The notes below the pieces were generated by a model. The model did no database searches. It worked only from the letters and a program-made list of their open reading frames with translations, and was not told the DNA's origin. From Haliclona indistincta (taxonomy: Eukaryota > Porifera > Demospongiae > Haplosclerida > Chalinidae), in contig OZ024785.1 of NCBI GenBank assembly GCA_964017065.1, positions 6,832,167 through 6,896,166 on the forward strand: a stretch of DNA of 64,000 nucleotides, in the 5' to 3' direction. Of the stretch, positions 23,438-33,913 are shown piece by piece; within the stretch, counting starts at the first letter, position 1; the number at the start of each line of letters is the position of its first letter. The position numbers and the translations under genes are program-made.

Positions 23438-23470
23438 GAACCAATGGTTGCTAATTTTACTTTCAGTTTC
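23438..23470 (+). promoter_or_regulatory. Conserved CCAAT-containing upstream block of locus 12
   Basis: GAACCAATGGTTGCTAATTT then TACTTTCAGTTTC, ending 70 bp before the ATG at 23541. Confidence 0.5.
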
Positions 23471-23540
23471 ATTAAAAAAATTTTGTAAACACATTCAAAT
23501 ATAATTTACGTCATTGTTACTAATAATCTAATACTGAAAC

Positions 23541-25361
23541 ATGACCAAGTTACTGGAGCAGTTTCTCTGGTTTGGAATTGTACTAGGTATGAATCATTCA
23601 TTATCACTGTTATTATTTTATCAATGCACAGCATTCTTGAAACAGCCATTTGGTATGAAGACTGTAACATTGGAAGTCATTCAACCATCCACTGGACCAG
23701 TCTGTCCAGGACAAGAGGTCATACTGACCTGCACTGTAACACAGACAGGTATTGTTCAAGAATTGTACTTGAATTGGAAGCTACAATCACTCGCTAGTAC
23801 AGACCATTCGTTGTATGATATTAACACTCCACAATCAGGACCTCAAACACTTGGTGACTTCATCACTACTGCTGTGTTCATGATCACCACTGACAAGAGA
23901 GTGATAGTCTCTAATGCCACATTGCAATCAGCTGTACTTTCAAACAATAACAGTGTGGTTGCCTGCTGGAGTCCTCCTCAAGATAATGTTCAGACAGTTA
24001 CCATCACTATAGCAGGTATGAAAAATTGTGCCACACTATCACAACAAAATATTACTACAGTGATGTAGGTGGTGTGCCATTTGAACTCCAAATCAAAGCA
24101 CCAGCATCACTGACATGGCTACCTCCTCCTAATACTAACTGTGTCTTCAACTACACTGTCAATATCACCAACAGCTCCTGCAGTATGACTGTGTACAGTA
24201 GCAGCACTTCACTGATACTGACTGACCTGCTCACTCGTGGACAGAACTACTCATTTGCTGTGGCTGTTACTGACAGTATAGGACAACATGGACCATGGAG
24301 TGATCAGCTGATGGTGACATGGGATGGTAAGATAATACTATTATCAATTGTTTTCTCCTTTATTATAAGTATGAAAGTTCCAAAATTAGTTACTAATGTT
24401 AGTTGGAGGCTTGATCAATCAAATATTATTGTTGATTGGGAGGTAAGCAATATCTGTAATGGTCTTTATGATAAACTAATCCATTATTATTACAGCCACC
24501 ATCATCACCAACCCATCCTCCTGTACTCTACTACACTGTTACTCACTATGTCAGTGGTAATGGCAGTGAGCTAGCATTCAACACTACTACCAATGAAGCT
24601 ATTCTGAATGGAACAAGACATGGAGAGTCACATTTTATTTTAATTCGTGCTGTTAATTCTGTTGGAAAAGGACCTGTAACAGCTGCTTTTATATGCTTCA
24701 TTGGTATAACAATACATGTACACTGTAGTTGACTACTTTTTGAACACTGGGTTTCTTTTTTGCATAGAGTCTAGTTACTACACCACTACTACAGTTGTCT
24801 CTCAGTCTCCAACATCAATTGAAGCTAGTCCTTCAACAAATGAACCAGGTGAGATGGATACAGTAAATCATGTTAGTTTGTCCTCCCAGGCAGCACAATA
24901 GCTAATTCCCTATTATTCACTCATCATCTTTGAAATTCTATTATTGACAATAACATAATTTTGTTTCTTTTAGAGAATAATATTGTTACTTTCGTACTTA
25001 ATCATTACGTACATGCAGATATGACATCTACACCTTCGATCAACATTGGTACAGAGAAGTGTTTTATTGAAAGTTAGCCTGCATGCATGTTTAACATACT
25101 ACTGGTTCACAAAGTGACTTCTACGCTGCAGTATCAGTTGCTGTATTATCCAGTGTGGTATTGTCTATCATTGGTACAACCCTCATCACTAGTCTTGTCT
25201 GGTGCTGTGCTGTTAGCAAGATGAGAAAGAAAAGAGACAAGAATACTGATCCATGCACAGTATCCACCCAACAAGAAACAGTGCTAACACCTTTTCAAGG
25301 GAATATTTCTCTGCAAGAAAATGTAGCTTATGGACAAGTTGGAAGTAGAATCAGAAAGTAA
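23541..25361 (+). CDS. Locus 12: intact short-tail ITIM Ig/FN3 receptor
   Basis: Exons: 23541-23586 (signal), 23632-24015 (Ig, KLQSLASTDHSLYDINTP, as loci 5 and 7), 24069-24326 (first FN3, GGVPFEL leader), 24378-24442 (VPKLVTNVSWR), 24496-24703 (second FN3), 24768-24848 (SYYTTTTVVSQSPTS stalk), 25019-25072, 25132-25361 (TM, KMRKKRDKN, NVAYGQVGSRIRK). All GT-AG; about 441 residues. In the last stalk exon the first of two cysteines is glycine (NIGTEKC against NICTEKC in locus 7), leaving an unpaired cysteine. Sister of locus 7 including 3' flank. Confidence 0.87.
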
Positions 25362-25647
25362 CATCATTGTAGACTGGTAATGAAGTAAACAAGACTTTTC
25401 AAATAGAGTGTTGAATACTGAAATCAACAAGTATGTCAGAGATGAAAGTTCAGTTTGTCTTTTCCACATGTATCAGTAGTTTGTATGCCTTTCATTGCTG
25501 TTTTGGTAACAGTCTAACTCTTTAAAAGAGTGCAATTATACAGCAGACAATTTCAACTGTGAAAAATTAGATATCTAATGTACATGCCTGATAATTCTAT
25601 AGGTGCAGATGTCTCTAATTATGACTAAACTATGAGATTGTATATGT

Positions 25648-26112
25648 CAGGAGCGCATAATGAGAGAGCGACGTAATAGAGTAGGAGCGTGAAGCGCCCA
25701 CGCATTTGATTAAAAATTGGAACTCCAGACATGATGGGACGTGTTACTAAGAATAGAACAATCTCGTTATACACGTACACGCGTTCGTACACAAGATGGA
25801 AGCCGAAGTGAGTAAGCTTACTCCTCGAAGAACGCTAGTTCATAGACTAGTGCCGCTCGCGATCACTCCCAGGCGATCGCCTCGATTGTTGGCCAAGCGC
25901 CTAGCAGACGCCATCAGAGAACACGTGGCTAGCTGCTTTACTACTCGGCGTACCCGCTCGATCGTACGTACGTACGCTTGTACAGTACAACGCAATGAGT
26001 GTTCTATTCTTAGTAACACGTCCCATCATGTCTGGAGTTCCAATTTTTAATCAAATGCGTGGGCGCTTCACGCTCCTACTCTATTACGTCGCTCTCTCAT
26101 TATGCGCTCCTG
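25648..26112. mobile_element. 465-bp MITE with long inverted repeats and 7-bp target duplication
   Basis: The ends are CAGGAGCGCATAATGAGAG and its reverse complement; complementary arms run about 125 bp (through GTAATAGAGTAGGAGCGTGA and CCCATCATGTCTGGAGTTCC). TATATGT flanks both ends, and the empty site survives next to locus 8 (TTGTATATGTCAACTAAC at about 17152). The interior is GC-richer and contains only a spurious 85-codon frame. A 50-bp miniature with the same termini is at 55030-55079. The termini resemble hAT elements, which make 8-bp duplications, so assignment is tentative. Confidence 0.85.
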
Positions 26113-27510
26113 TATATGTCGACTAACAACGGCTAAGTTAAAAATGCAATTGCATTGTCATGACTATGACAACAGCTTTCACATCATCCGATGAAAGCCG
26201 TGTAATATAGTACATCAGTATTTGCGATGATTTATCTGCTTTGTTCAACTTTAAAAAAAACGTTATGAAGAACTATGCAGATAATAATTGCTAACATCTA
26301 GCGAAAGTTGACCTCGCGTGAGGCAATCCAACAGTGTAGATCCGGTATCTAAAGAGAGAGTGAAAAGTAAAAATTCACAAGTTACTATTATCATTGCAAC
26401 AAATTAACCTGCAGAAACTGAATGTGATGCGCTAACTCCAGCAGCATTAGTGATGGTGACAGTAGCATTAATGGTTTCAATGGCTGGGGCAGAACAGATC
26501 ATTGTTTGCGTATTACTGGTCTGGTGAGTTGATCATGTGGTGCATGTTACAATTGACTTGGTTATTGGAGGCGTACATATTAAATTGTATTAGGGAGGCA
26601 CGGTAGTGCCTCTCTAAACTTTTCTAAACTTCGTTTAAACTAAACTTTTCTAAATTAAACTAAACTTTTCTTCTAAACTTTTCTAAACTTCTAGCTAAAC
26701 TTTTAGATTCCAATAATACCTGCACATATACAAACAAGACAAATGCAACATACTGATGAAGTAGTAGGTCAATATAGGTCGCGTGCTAAGATATATTGAT
26801 CATGTTGAAAGCAAGTTGATGTTACCATAATGGGATAGTTAAAGAATTCTTAAAGAATTTACTACTTGACTCACTGGTGATATCTTGTAAGTTGCATTGA
26901 CATCGCATGAGCTGTTTAGACGTTCTATTGTGACTCGTTCAATAGAAATGTCTATAAAACAATCAAATTTGATGACTCACCCATGACAAAATGTAGATCA
27001 GTCTACATGTCATTAGTAGAACAGGTGCTGAGCAATAGGCTATGATTACTTCTTACTGGTATCAATGGTCATCTCTTGTGTCTGTGTAACTATATCTCCA
27101 CCATGATCTACACAGTGCACAGTAGCAGTGATTGCTTCATCTTGTTCAATCGGCATGGCAACACTTGTTTCAGTGATGAATAGTGATCTTGTCGACAGCT
27201 GTACTTGATCTAGCGAAAGTAATATTTACAGCATTCAGGAGCAACAGGAGGAGCATACCAGGACAACTGTACACTGCTCTGAGAGAACCTGCATGCTGAG
27301 TGTGCCCATGAGGGACTGGATGGACCTATAGTGTACGTATCACCAGTCTAGCTTATTATACATTACACAGGCATGTTCCTTACTCTTAAAGTAGATATCA
27401 ATACTTTCTGATTCTTCACCATCAGAGCACTGGATGGTTTTATTCTCTAGTATGTTGTTCTCTGCGGCTATTGAGGTGTAGACAACAACATTGGATACCG
27501 GATCTACACT
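26113..27510 (-). pseudogene. Locus 13: degraded copy of family-2 locus 8
   Basis: Aligned with locus 8 throughout: FN3 exon matches at about 27332-27060, the short exon at 26950-26875, the TCTTSST-type FN3 at 26705-26410, TM exon at about 26250-26113. It is interrupted by a hairpin plus AAACTTTT-rich insertion at about 26590-26703, a 12-bp insertion (GATCTAGCGAAA, about 27209-27220) that shifts the FN3 frame, and a rearrangement at 26297-26348 where sequence from its own 5' exon appears inverted. The segment between the TM exon and the stalk exon is replaced. It stops at the same N-domain region (..SNVVVYTS) and lacks a first exon. Clearly dead. Confidence 0.82.
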
Positions 27511-27548
27511 GTTGGATTGCCTCACGCGAGGTCAACTTTCGCTAGATT
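26297..27548. repeat. 52-bp inverted repeat pair bracketing locus 13
   Basis: CTAGCGAAAGTTGACCTCGC.. at 26297-26348 is the exact reverse complement of 27497-27548. It includes part of the N-domain exon of locus 13 (GATACCGGATCTACACTGTT) plus GATTGCCTCACGCGAGGTCA of unknown origin. A third fragment, CTAGCGAAAGT, is at about 27210. The pattern suggests template switching during repair. Confidence 0.8.
26588..26703. repeat. Hairpin and AAACTTTT-rich insertion in locus 13
   Basis: ATTAGGGAGGCACGGTAGTG then CCTCTCTAA repeats the terminal hairpin of the 1.2-kb element at 3213, followed by about ten irregular copies of TAAACTTTTC. It looks like a transposon end plus slippage-expanded filler, placed inside an exon. 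Confidence 0.7.
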
Positions 27549-28081
27549 AACTCGCTTGATGATAGCAATAGATAACTGAATAGATTCTGTTGAGTGGCAA
27601 GTTGCACAATCTCTAGAATGACTGCATTAACCATCCTACACCTTAAATACCCTACCAAACACAATGACATCATGCTACGTCATACATTGTATTTTTTCTG
27701 TCTAATTGGGCGAGCCTGAGCGAGTCCACATTGATGATACACCCCCTCGGGGGACCTATCTAGGTGCGTTAGTCGCCTCAGCTCAATGTTCCCGAGAAGT
27801 GACGCGTACGCATTGACCGCGCCCCCATAATATAATCCTAGGTCTCACGTGGCGCGTCACTTTAAATAATCATGAGCCACTACATCTGTTATGCGACTGG
27901 AGCGACAAAGAGGGCTTACCGGAGACGGCAGGCAGCAACTACAACCATAGTCGGGCATAGATAATAATTTTTTACCCTCTGCTACAACAGAGCAAATACC
28001 CCCAGTATTTAGTATTGTTACTCCGCAAAACGACACAAAAGAAATTTGTCTGGAGCCAGCTTTCCGCCGCTCGAGAGCAGG
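27549..28081. other. Upstream region of locus 14; GC-rich, with a paired GTGACGCG motif
   Basis: No gene recognised. AAGTGACGCG (27797-27806) faces CGCGTCACTT (27853-27862), with a CACGTG E-box at 27846-27851 and TTTAAATAAT just after; GTGACG is half of a CRE-like site. This may be the promoter of locus 14, about 220-285 bp before its ATG, or a small transposon remnant. Confidence 0.4.
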
Positions 28082-30714
28082 ATGTCTCTTGAAATTTTGT
28101 CTGGCTGTATACAACTATTAGCCTTGTGGACTCAAGTAGTGACACCAACAGGTGAACAATTTCAAACACGTACAGAATAACGTTGCAGTAACATGTAATT
28201 CTTTGTTATTAGTATTTCTCAATCGAGCTAATGAAGGTTTAGCAGTTTGTAGAGTGGCCGCGATGGCGCCCACTAATATTACATGCACAACAACAACTCC
28301 GTACGGGTTTCTGGCCTGGCGAAATTCAAATGGAGCTGGATTTGTATTTGGAGAGTCTACTTCTGTCAGTGTTGGTACCACTGGTACACTGGGATCTACA
28401 ATAATGACTCTCAACAATATTGAGCATGTATCCAATGCTGTGGTTTACACTTCGACAGCCTCAGAGAATATGATCGAAGATACAACCATCCAGTGCTCTG
28501 ATGGAGGACCACCACAAAGTATTGATATAACTGTCAAAAGTACGTATGATAATAGCATTGTTCAATAAAAACAATAATAGTGGAGATAATTATGTGCGAT
28601 AACTCATTTTCACACATCATTCCTACATATCATTGCCAATCGGCAATGATAATTGTCAATCGGCAATGATAATTGTCAATGGGCAAGAGCTTATTATTCC
28701 CGACATACAACTGCAATGATAATGTACAGTGTATCTCATCCTAATGAATCTCAGCATTATATTGAACAATGCTAATAATGAACTTCATTAATATAATTAT
28801 AATGAGATTCACTAGCTTGTACTATTGTTCAGAGAAAATTAATGAGGTTGCACTGTATTACAAAATATATTCGCTGCTTGACGTATGGTTTTGTACTAGC
28901 TGTGTCATAAACATAATGTACTTGGCTGTATAATATCCCTGTGCAACATTGAGCCCCCTTATTCTACGGTTGTACACTTCTTGGAATGACGAGCTCTTGA
29001 TTTACAAAATGCATACATAATCCCTCTGACATAATGCATAAATTATAATAATTATTTAGACCTTAGACAAGATGATTTATTCTGGTTAAAATGATTCATC
29101 ATTCCTCTGGTTTACATGGTTTCCAAACAATAATTATGCAGTGTTTATTGTCATGTATAGGTCCATCCAGTCCCTCATGGCCACACTCACCATGTAGGTT
29201 CTCTCAAGGCAGTGTACGGTTGTTTTGGAATCCACCTGTTGTTGCTCCTGAATGTTGCAACAACTACACTGTACAACTGTCTGCAGGATCAGTATCTAAC
29301 ATTACTAAGTTGAGTGTTACCGTGCCAATCAGAGATGAAGCTATCGATGGTACTGTGTACTGTGTTGGTGGCGGTGGAGAAATAGCGACAAAGAGTGGAG
29401 TTTTGACTATAAATCCTAGTAAGCAATGATAATAGATTATTATAATAATTATTATTATCACAATTAGACACTGAGATAGAACGCATCACAATAGAACCTC
29501 AGGCTTCTATTAATAACAGTGTATGTGATGGTGACGCTATCTACCAGATCTCATGGGTGAGTTCATCAGTCATATTATTTTGCACTATCAATGTGGTGGT
29601 TAAAAATGAGATTGCCGTGTTATTTCAAATTTAAAGTTCTACATGTGTTTAGCCTATAAACTGTATGAGCACCTTGACTTCAAGACTGATGCAGTGGTTG
29701 TGTGCATGAGTGCGATGTGAGCAAGTGTTTCAAATATTCATAGGCAATGCTTGCTGTAGAAAATGCCTGTACATAATTCAACAGCTGCTCTATGACTATT
29801 CTTTGCTTTGCTTGTTACATGATGGTATATCTTTTTCTCCTTTACCTATAGTGTATGTCATGTAGTAGTTACTAAGTTTATTTCTTGCCCCTAAAGGCTA
29901 ATCAGAACCCTTGCTGAATGCACAAAGTCAGTTGTGAATATCATTACAATTATCTTGATAAGCATAGCCCCCCCTGGCATGCCCATATCACACTACTTTA
30001 CATCTGATCAAATTTGCTGGAACCCTGCTCTAGTTCAAACAAATTCACTGTGTTGTGTGTTGTCTTTGTAATGTGTTGTTTTAAAGCGCCTTCTGCTCTT
30101 CAAGAGCTTAAATGCTTTCTCTCTTCTAGACTACAAATACGTCCAGTCAAGATGTGTGTATCCCTCCAGTCACCAATGTTATTGTAACATGCATTACATC
30201 ATCAACTCAACAAATGAGCATGAACACTCTTTGTTCTGTGCCAGCAACTGAAACTATTACTGTGAATATCACTATAGTAAATGCAGCTGGATATACATCA
30301 TCAAAATCTGCCTCTTCAGGTCTGATTGTATTATACTGCTTAAATACTGTTGAATCTTTGTCTTTCTAGATGTGCTGGCTCAGGTTTATCGAAGTATGTG
30401 AACCACATGTTATTAGACATCATTTTATAATCATGTAGGATTGCGGTGCACACCATCTCCACAAGTACCAACGCCTGCACCAGCTGAAGTAGTAGTTATT
30501 ATCATCATGGGCTTGTTAGTAGTCCTACTAACAGTTGGCGGCATTGTACTCACAGTTTATATTGTGTGGAACAGACAACGACTGATGAAAGAAACATTCA
30601 CAGTCAAGTACATAACCTCATGTTGAATTTTCTATTACTGAATGTATGTATTTATACAGTTTCAGGGCTGGCAATGAAACTGCCCAAGAAAAAGAAAGTA
30701 AAACCGATGAGTAA
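28082..30714 (+). CDS. Locus 14: intact family-2 Ig/FN3 transmembrane protein
   Basis: Eight exons: 28082-28151 (signal MSLEILSGCIQLLALW), 28213-28539 (Ig-like N-domain, C in NITCTTTT, W in FLAWRNS, C in TTIQCSDGG), 29161-29418 (FN3-like, RLFWNPPVVAPECCNNYTVQL), 29468-29556, 30130-30319 (FN3-like, VTCITSSTQQMS..VNAAGY), 30370-30393 (DVLAQVYR), 30439-30607 (TM VVVIIIMGLLVVLLTVGGIV, VWNRQR stop-transfer), 30660-30714 (NFRAGNETAQEKESKTDE). All GT-AG with matching phases; about 393 residues. The tail has no tyrosine, so it could act as a ligand, decoy or partner rather than a signalling receptor (inference). The exon 1 choice rests on the hydrophobic core and an in-phase donor. Confidence 0.82.
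28725..28857. mobile_element. 133-bp mariner-like MITE in an intron of locus 14
   Basis: TACAGTGTATCTCATCCTAA.. at the left mirrors ..TTAATGAGGTTGCACTGTA at the right; termini TACAGTG/CACTGTA including TA fit Tc1/mariner-type inverted repeats. Just upstream (28630-28690) are three copies of an AATCGGCAATGATAATTGTC-type 22-mer. Confidence 0.65.
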
Positions 30715-31073
30715 TGCATCCAGAAACTGAGTGAATTGTTCATGCAAATAAGTTATAATGATAGATGTAAGGAATGTATAATAAGATTTATTTCTATACT
30801 GGTGTACACTACTAAAAAGAGAGTTTGCCTTGTATACTAACACTGTATGGTCTCTAATAATAATTATTATTATGTTAAAGATTAAAGGAGTGTTGCTGTG
30901 TAGTTTATAATCAGATTCAGTAAAAGGTGGTTCCAACCATTGAGAGAATTATCAGTAGTTTGTACTCATAAGTGGGCAACACCATGATACTCTACAGATC
31001 ATTGAAGGTTTATACATGCATTGCTGTTTACATCATGTAGGACAAGGTGCTGTGTGTCTAGGTACAAGATTTG
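30715..31073. other. 3' flank of locus 14, ending in a dispersed 75-bp repeat
   Basis: No gene. 30998-31071 (ATCATTGAAGG..CATCATGTAGGACAAGG..CTAGGTACAAGAT) recurs in the same orientation at about 39396-39491, on the far side of the transposon-rich block. Confidence 0.6.
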
Positions 31074-31311
31074 CAGTGGCGTAGGCTATGGTGGCCACAT
31101 GGTTGATTTAGTGCAAGCCACATGTAAACTAGCCTGTTTACACCAAGCCATCTGCCAGCAATGATGTCTACACTAGATAATTAAACAGCTAAAAATTGCA
31201 TCAAAATAGCAATCAAATTTGAAAAATTTTTCTGGGGCAGGACCCCAGACCCCCCACTGTTTTTTTTACATAAATTGCCTCTTCATTTCAAAAATCCTGC
31301 CTACGCCCCTG
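31074..31311. mobile_element. 238-bp hAT-type MITE
   Basis: Ends CAGTGGCGTAGGC and GCCTACGCCCCTG are inverted repeats; the interior has the GCAGGACCCCAGACCCCC stretch common in such elements. No clear 8-bp target duplication is seen, so the boundaries or class may be wrong. Confidence 0.5.
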
Positions 31312-31341
31312 CGCTGTATAAATATATAAGTATCAAATAAA

Positions 31342-31381
31342 TATACTGTGTACACTGATAAATATCAGTGTACACAGTATA
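31342..31381. repeat. Perfect 19-bp-arm palindrome
   Basis: TATACTGTGTACACTGATA, AA spacer, then its exact reverse complement. It would extrude as a cruciform or fold as RNA; likely a transposon relic. Confidence 0.9.
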
Positions 31382-31626
31382 TTATAGTTAGCTGCAAAAG
31401 GCAACAGTCTGCATAGCACACTGTGATTGATTGTGTTGTTATCTTTATTCATGCTCAACTGCTGTATGAGTTGACACAACACATGCTGTTCCAATCTGGA
31501 CTGGGAATGGGATGCTACAAAACCTGGACTCTGGACTATGGACTGGACCGTGGACTGGACTCTGGACTGAAACTTTCAGCTATGAAAATTAATTTAAAAT
31601 AACGATATCAAATGCACAAAAATTAA

Positions 31627-31935
31627 GGGTGTATGGAAAAGAAGGAAACGGAAAACTGAAACGGACTGCGAAAACGAAAACGGACGACGGAAAATGGGCG
31701 TGGTCTCGCACTCAAGACCCCAAAAACTAAACCCAAGACCCTAAAATCTTCGCCGCTAACTGTGCAAAGTCGGGAGGGTATCCTAACCCGGGCCTTCGGC
31801 CCTTGGTAAGCCTAAGGATCGTCGGGAGGGTCGTCCAAACCCGGGCCTTCGGCCCTTGCTAACCGTCGAGTGCGAGACCACGCCCATTTTCCGTCGTCCG
31901 TTTCAGTTTTCCGTTTCCTTCTTTTCCATACGCCC
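31627..31935. mobile_element. 309-bp MITE with long TIRs and 9-bp target duplication
   Basis: TIRs begin GGGTGTATGGAAAAGAAGGA and end with its near reverse complement (one mismatch: TACGCCC); arms about 70 bp. AAAAATTAA is repeated exactly on both sides (31618-31626, 31936-31944). Long TIRs with a 9-bp duplication fit Mutator-like elements. The centre has two direct copies of CCCGGGCCTTCGGCCCTTG. Confidence 0.85.
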
Positions 31936-32009
31936 AAAAATTAATGTCACAATAATATAATGGAAAATGTATAATAGTGAAACAGCAGTTTATAGAGCAT
32001 ATAGTTATT

Positions 32010-32760
32010 ATGCCTCGGTGGGCGGAGCCACGAGGCATACAGTAATCGTGGTGTCTGTCGTTCATTCATTCACTCTGTCTGTCGCAACGATTTCTCGTAG
32101 CTCGCTGAAAACTAATTGCTGAAACAAGCAACACGGGTAGAAATCGATACTTGCTCGGATTTGAATTTTCAGAAGTTTGATTTTAAAACTTAGTGCGTAA
32201 GTTACCGCTTGAATTGCTCACGGCTGGTTCGGTTTTGTAGCGCACGCTGAAGGTTAAGCTCTGAAATTAGCAATGCAAGTAGAACACGGTATTATCTCGC
32301 TTTAGAACATTGGAAAACTTTATACGAGGCTTAGTTCGTGAGTTATGGCGCAATTTGCTCACTCGCGATCGATCATGGCTGTTGCTGGCGATCTGGAGTT
32401 CTTCAAAGGCAAAGCTATCCACAGTTGAAGCTGATAGGTTAGAATTTCACTACAGCAATTGTGTAAGCAAGCTATGGACACTATCTCGCTTGTGTGCTGT
32501 GCCCTGAACTTGAACTGAACATTATGGACACGCCCAGTTGAATTAGTGGTCAGCACTGAATGGCTTCTGATTGCATAACTATTATACTGCATTGTGATCG
32601 CTGTACAGAAAGGCATTATAGCTGCAGTTTGTTGCTGTGTATGTTTACTGTACAGGAATTGTGCTATAGTTTGCCATAGGTGGAGTTTACTGTAGCTAGT
32701 CCTAGGCCTGCTGTGTACTATGGAATTCCACCGAGGCATCAGCACCTTTGGTGCCTAGTT
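32010..32760. mobile_element. Foldback-ended element, short copy
   Basis: It opens with ATGCCTCGGTGG, which itself hairpins with CCACGAGGCAT at 32028-32038, and closes with the reverse complement CCACCGAGGCAT (32728-32739) followed by a GCACC-TTT-GGTGC hairpin and CTAG. A larger relative is at 33914-35168. The 3' hairpin followed by CTAG recalls Helitron ends, but no helicase or target signature can be shown. Interior frames are not gene-like. Confidence 0.6.
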
Positions 32761-33350
32761 ACATGGGTTGGAATATGATTATAATGAAACAGCAGTTATA
32801 TATAGGAAAGATGATGAAATTGTTAGTCATGGTGCTAGCCGTATGCCAAATTCAAAAAGCAACAACTGGTGGTGTGAAGCATTTAGAACCAAAGCAACTT
32901 CAGACGGAACCACTATAGAACTAGGAACAAAACTTGGATCAGCTGCCCTTAGACACATCAGCTTGAGATGGTAGTGAGCCGCACTGGCTTTAGTAGGAGT
33001 CTTGATTGATCCACTTGGATCACGGAAAGGTCTTCGTTCAAGACGTCCTATGACAATGTCATGTGGAGGACCTGGTAGGCTAGTTTAAAAGCAGGATAGC
33101 CGCAATCGACAGTGGAATAAATAGGAAGCTCAGGATCATTTTCATAGTGAGCAACACTCTCATCTCCCTCAGAGTCATCACTAAATTTCAGTCTGCATAC
33201 AAAAAATTAATTAATAGCATGTTGCAGCATTCGCTATACAATTACCTTTTACGTGAGGTTTCAAAATCCTGTTCATCATCACTTCCTTCAGAACTATCAT
33301 AAATTAAAATAATGGTAAATAAATTCCCACATTGCTAATAATTATACTTA
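32761..33350. other. Unassigned stretch with a possible minus-strand coding remnant
   Basis: On the minus strand short acidic stretches are open (YDSSEGSDDEQDFETSRKR near 33300-33245 and KFSDDSEGDESVAHYEN near 33190-33140), separated by a putative 50-bp intron, and continue the serine/aspartate-rich frame at 33357-33761. Further left (32990-32830) an open stretch (SFVPSSIVVPSEVALV) is not recognised. Confidence 0.3.
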
Positions 33351-33356
33351 GAAGGT

Positions 33357-33761
33357 TTACCTTGAAGAGGGAGCTGGCGACTGTGGCGGTTTCTTCGTTG
33401 GGGTAAAGACCTTTGGTAAATCGCTGGTGTCATAGATCGATAGATTGGAGTCGCTATCGCTATTGTCGGAGCTCAGAATCACCTCCATAGCGGAGTAAGG
33501 AGCTGGAGCGCGTCGATCAACGTTGTTTGAGGGAATAGCCAGCTGATACACACAGTACAACCGTAGTAGTAGCCACGCGATACAGACCGACGCATGTGCA
33601 TACGGCACTTTATGTGGTCCAGAGTCCAGTCCACGGTCCAGTCCATAGTCCAGAGTCCAGGTTTTGTAGCATCCCACTGGGAATTGATTTAAATATAGGA
33701 AGTAGCTATCCAGACAGGGGCCTGAGGGCGCAGTTCCTAAACTAAAGTTTTTTGCCCCCAA
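33357..33761 (-). CDS. Possible N-terminal exon of an unrecognised, perhaps transposon, protein
   Basis: A 134-codon minus-strand frame. Residues from about 92 read MEVILSSDNSDSDSNLSIYD then a proline-rich stretch (KKPPQSPAPSSR) just before a GT donor-like site. Ser/Asp-rich starts like this are common at the N-terminus of DNA transposases (for example piggyBac-type) but no catalytic domain is present here. The first ~90 codons run through the TGGACT inverted repeat, so the real start is probably the internal ATG near 33488. Function unknown; weak call. Confidence 0.25.
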   Translation of the reverse strand: MGAKNFSLGTAPSGPCLDSYFLYLNQFPVGCYKTWTLDYGLDRGLDSGPHKVPYAHASVCIAWLLLRLYCVYQLAIPSNNVDRRAPAPYSAMEVILSSDNSDSDSNLSIYDTSDLPKVFTPTKKPPQSPAPSSR

Positions 33762-33913
33762 GTTTCAACAGTGCCCCACCACAGACACAGCAGTTTATTA
33801 TAGCACACACTTATCTTCAGCTGTAAAAGCTAGTCTGACACTTATCTGACTTATAAGTTATAGCAATACTGTTATAGTCTCGATACTATTAGAGACTATA
33901 GTCATCATTAATT

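Larger units (their letters stand above)
31499..33684. repeat. TGGACT-rich inverted repeats 2.0 kb apart
   Basis: About 31499-31568 (GGATGCTACAAAACCTGGAC.. followed by degenerate TGGACT hexamers) is the reverse complement of about 33613-33684. The pair brackets a MITE, a foldback-ended element and the minus-strand frame at 33357-33761, so it may mark the ends of a larger composite element. Confidence 0.75.

Noticed and set aside
25796..26050. Arginine-rich 84-codon frame
   Set aside because: Lies wholly inside a MITE with mirrored arms, no homologues in the window and no splice context.
32310..32745. Frames within the shorter foldback-ended element
   Set aside because: Similar composition to the longer copy but frames are not conserved between the two copies.
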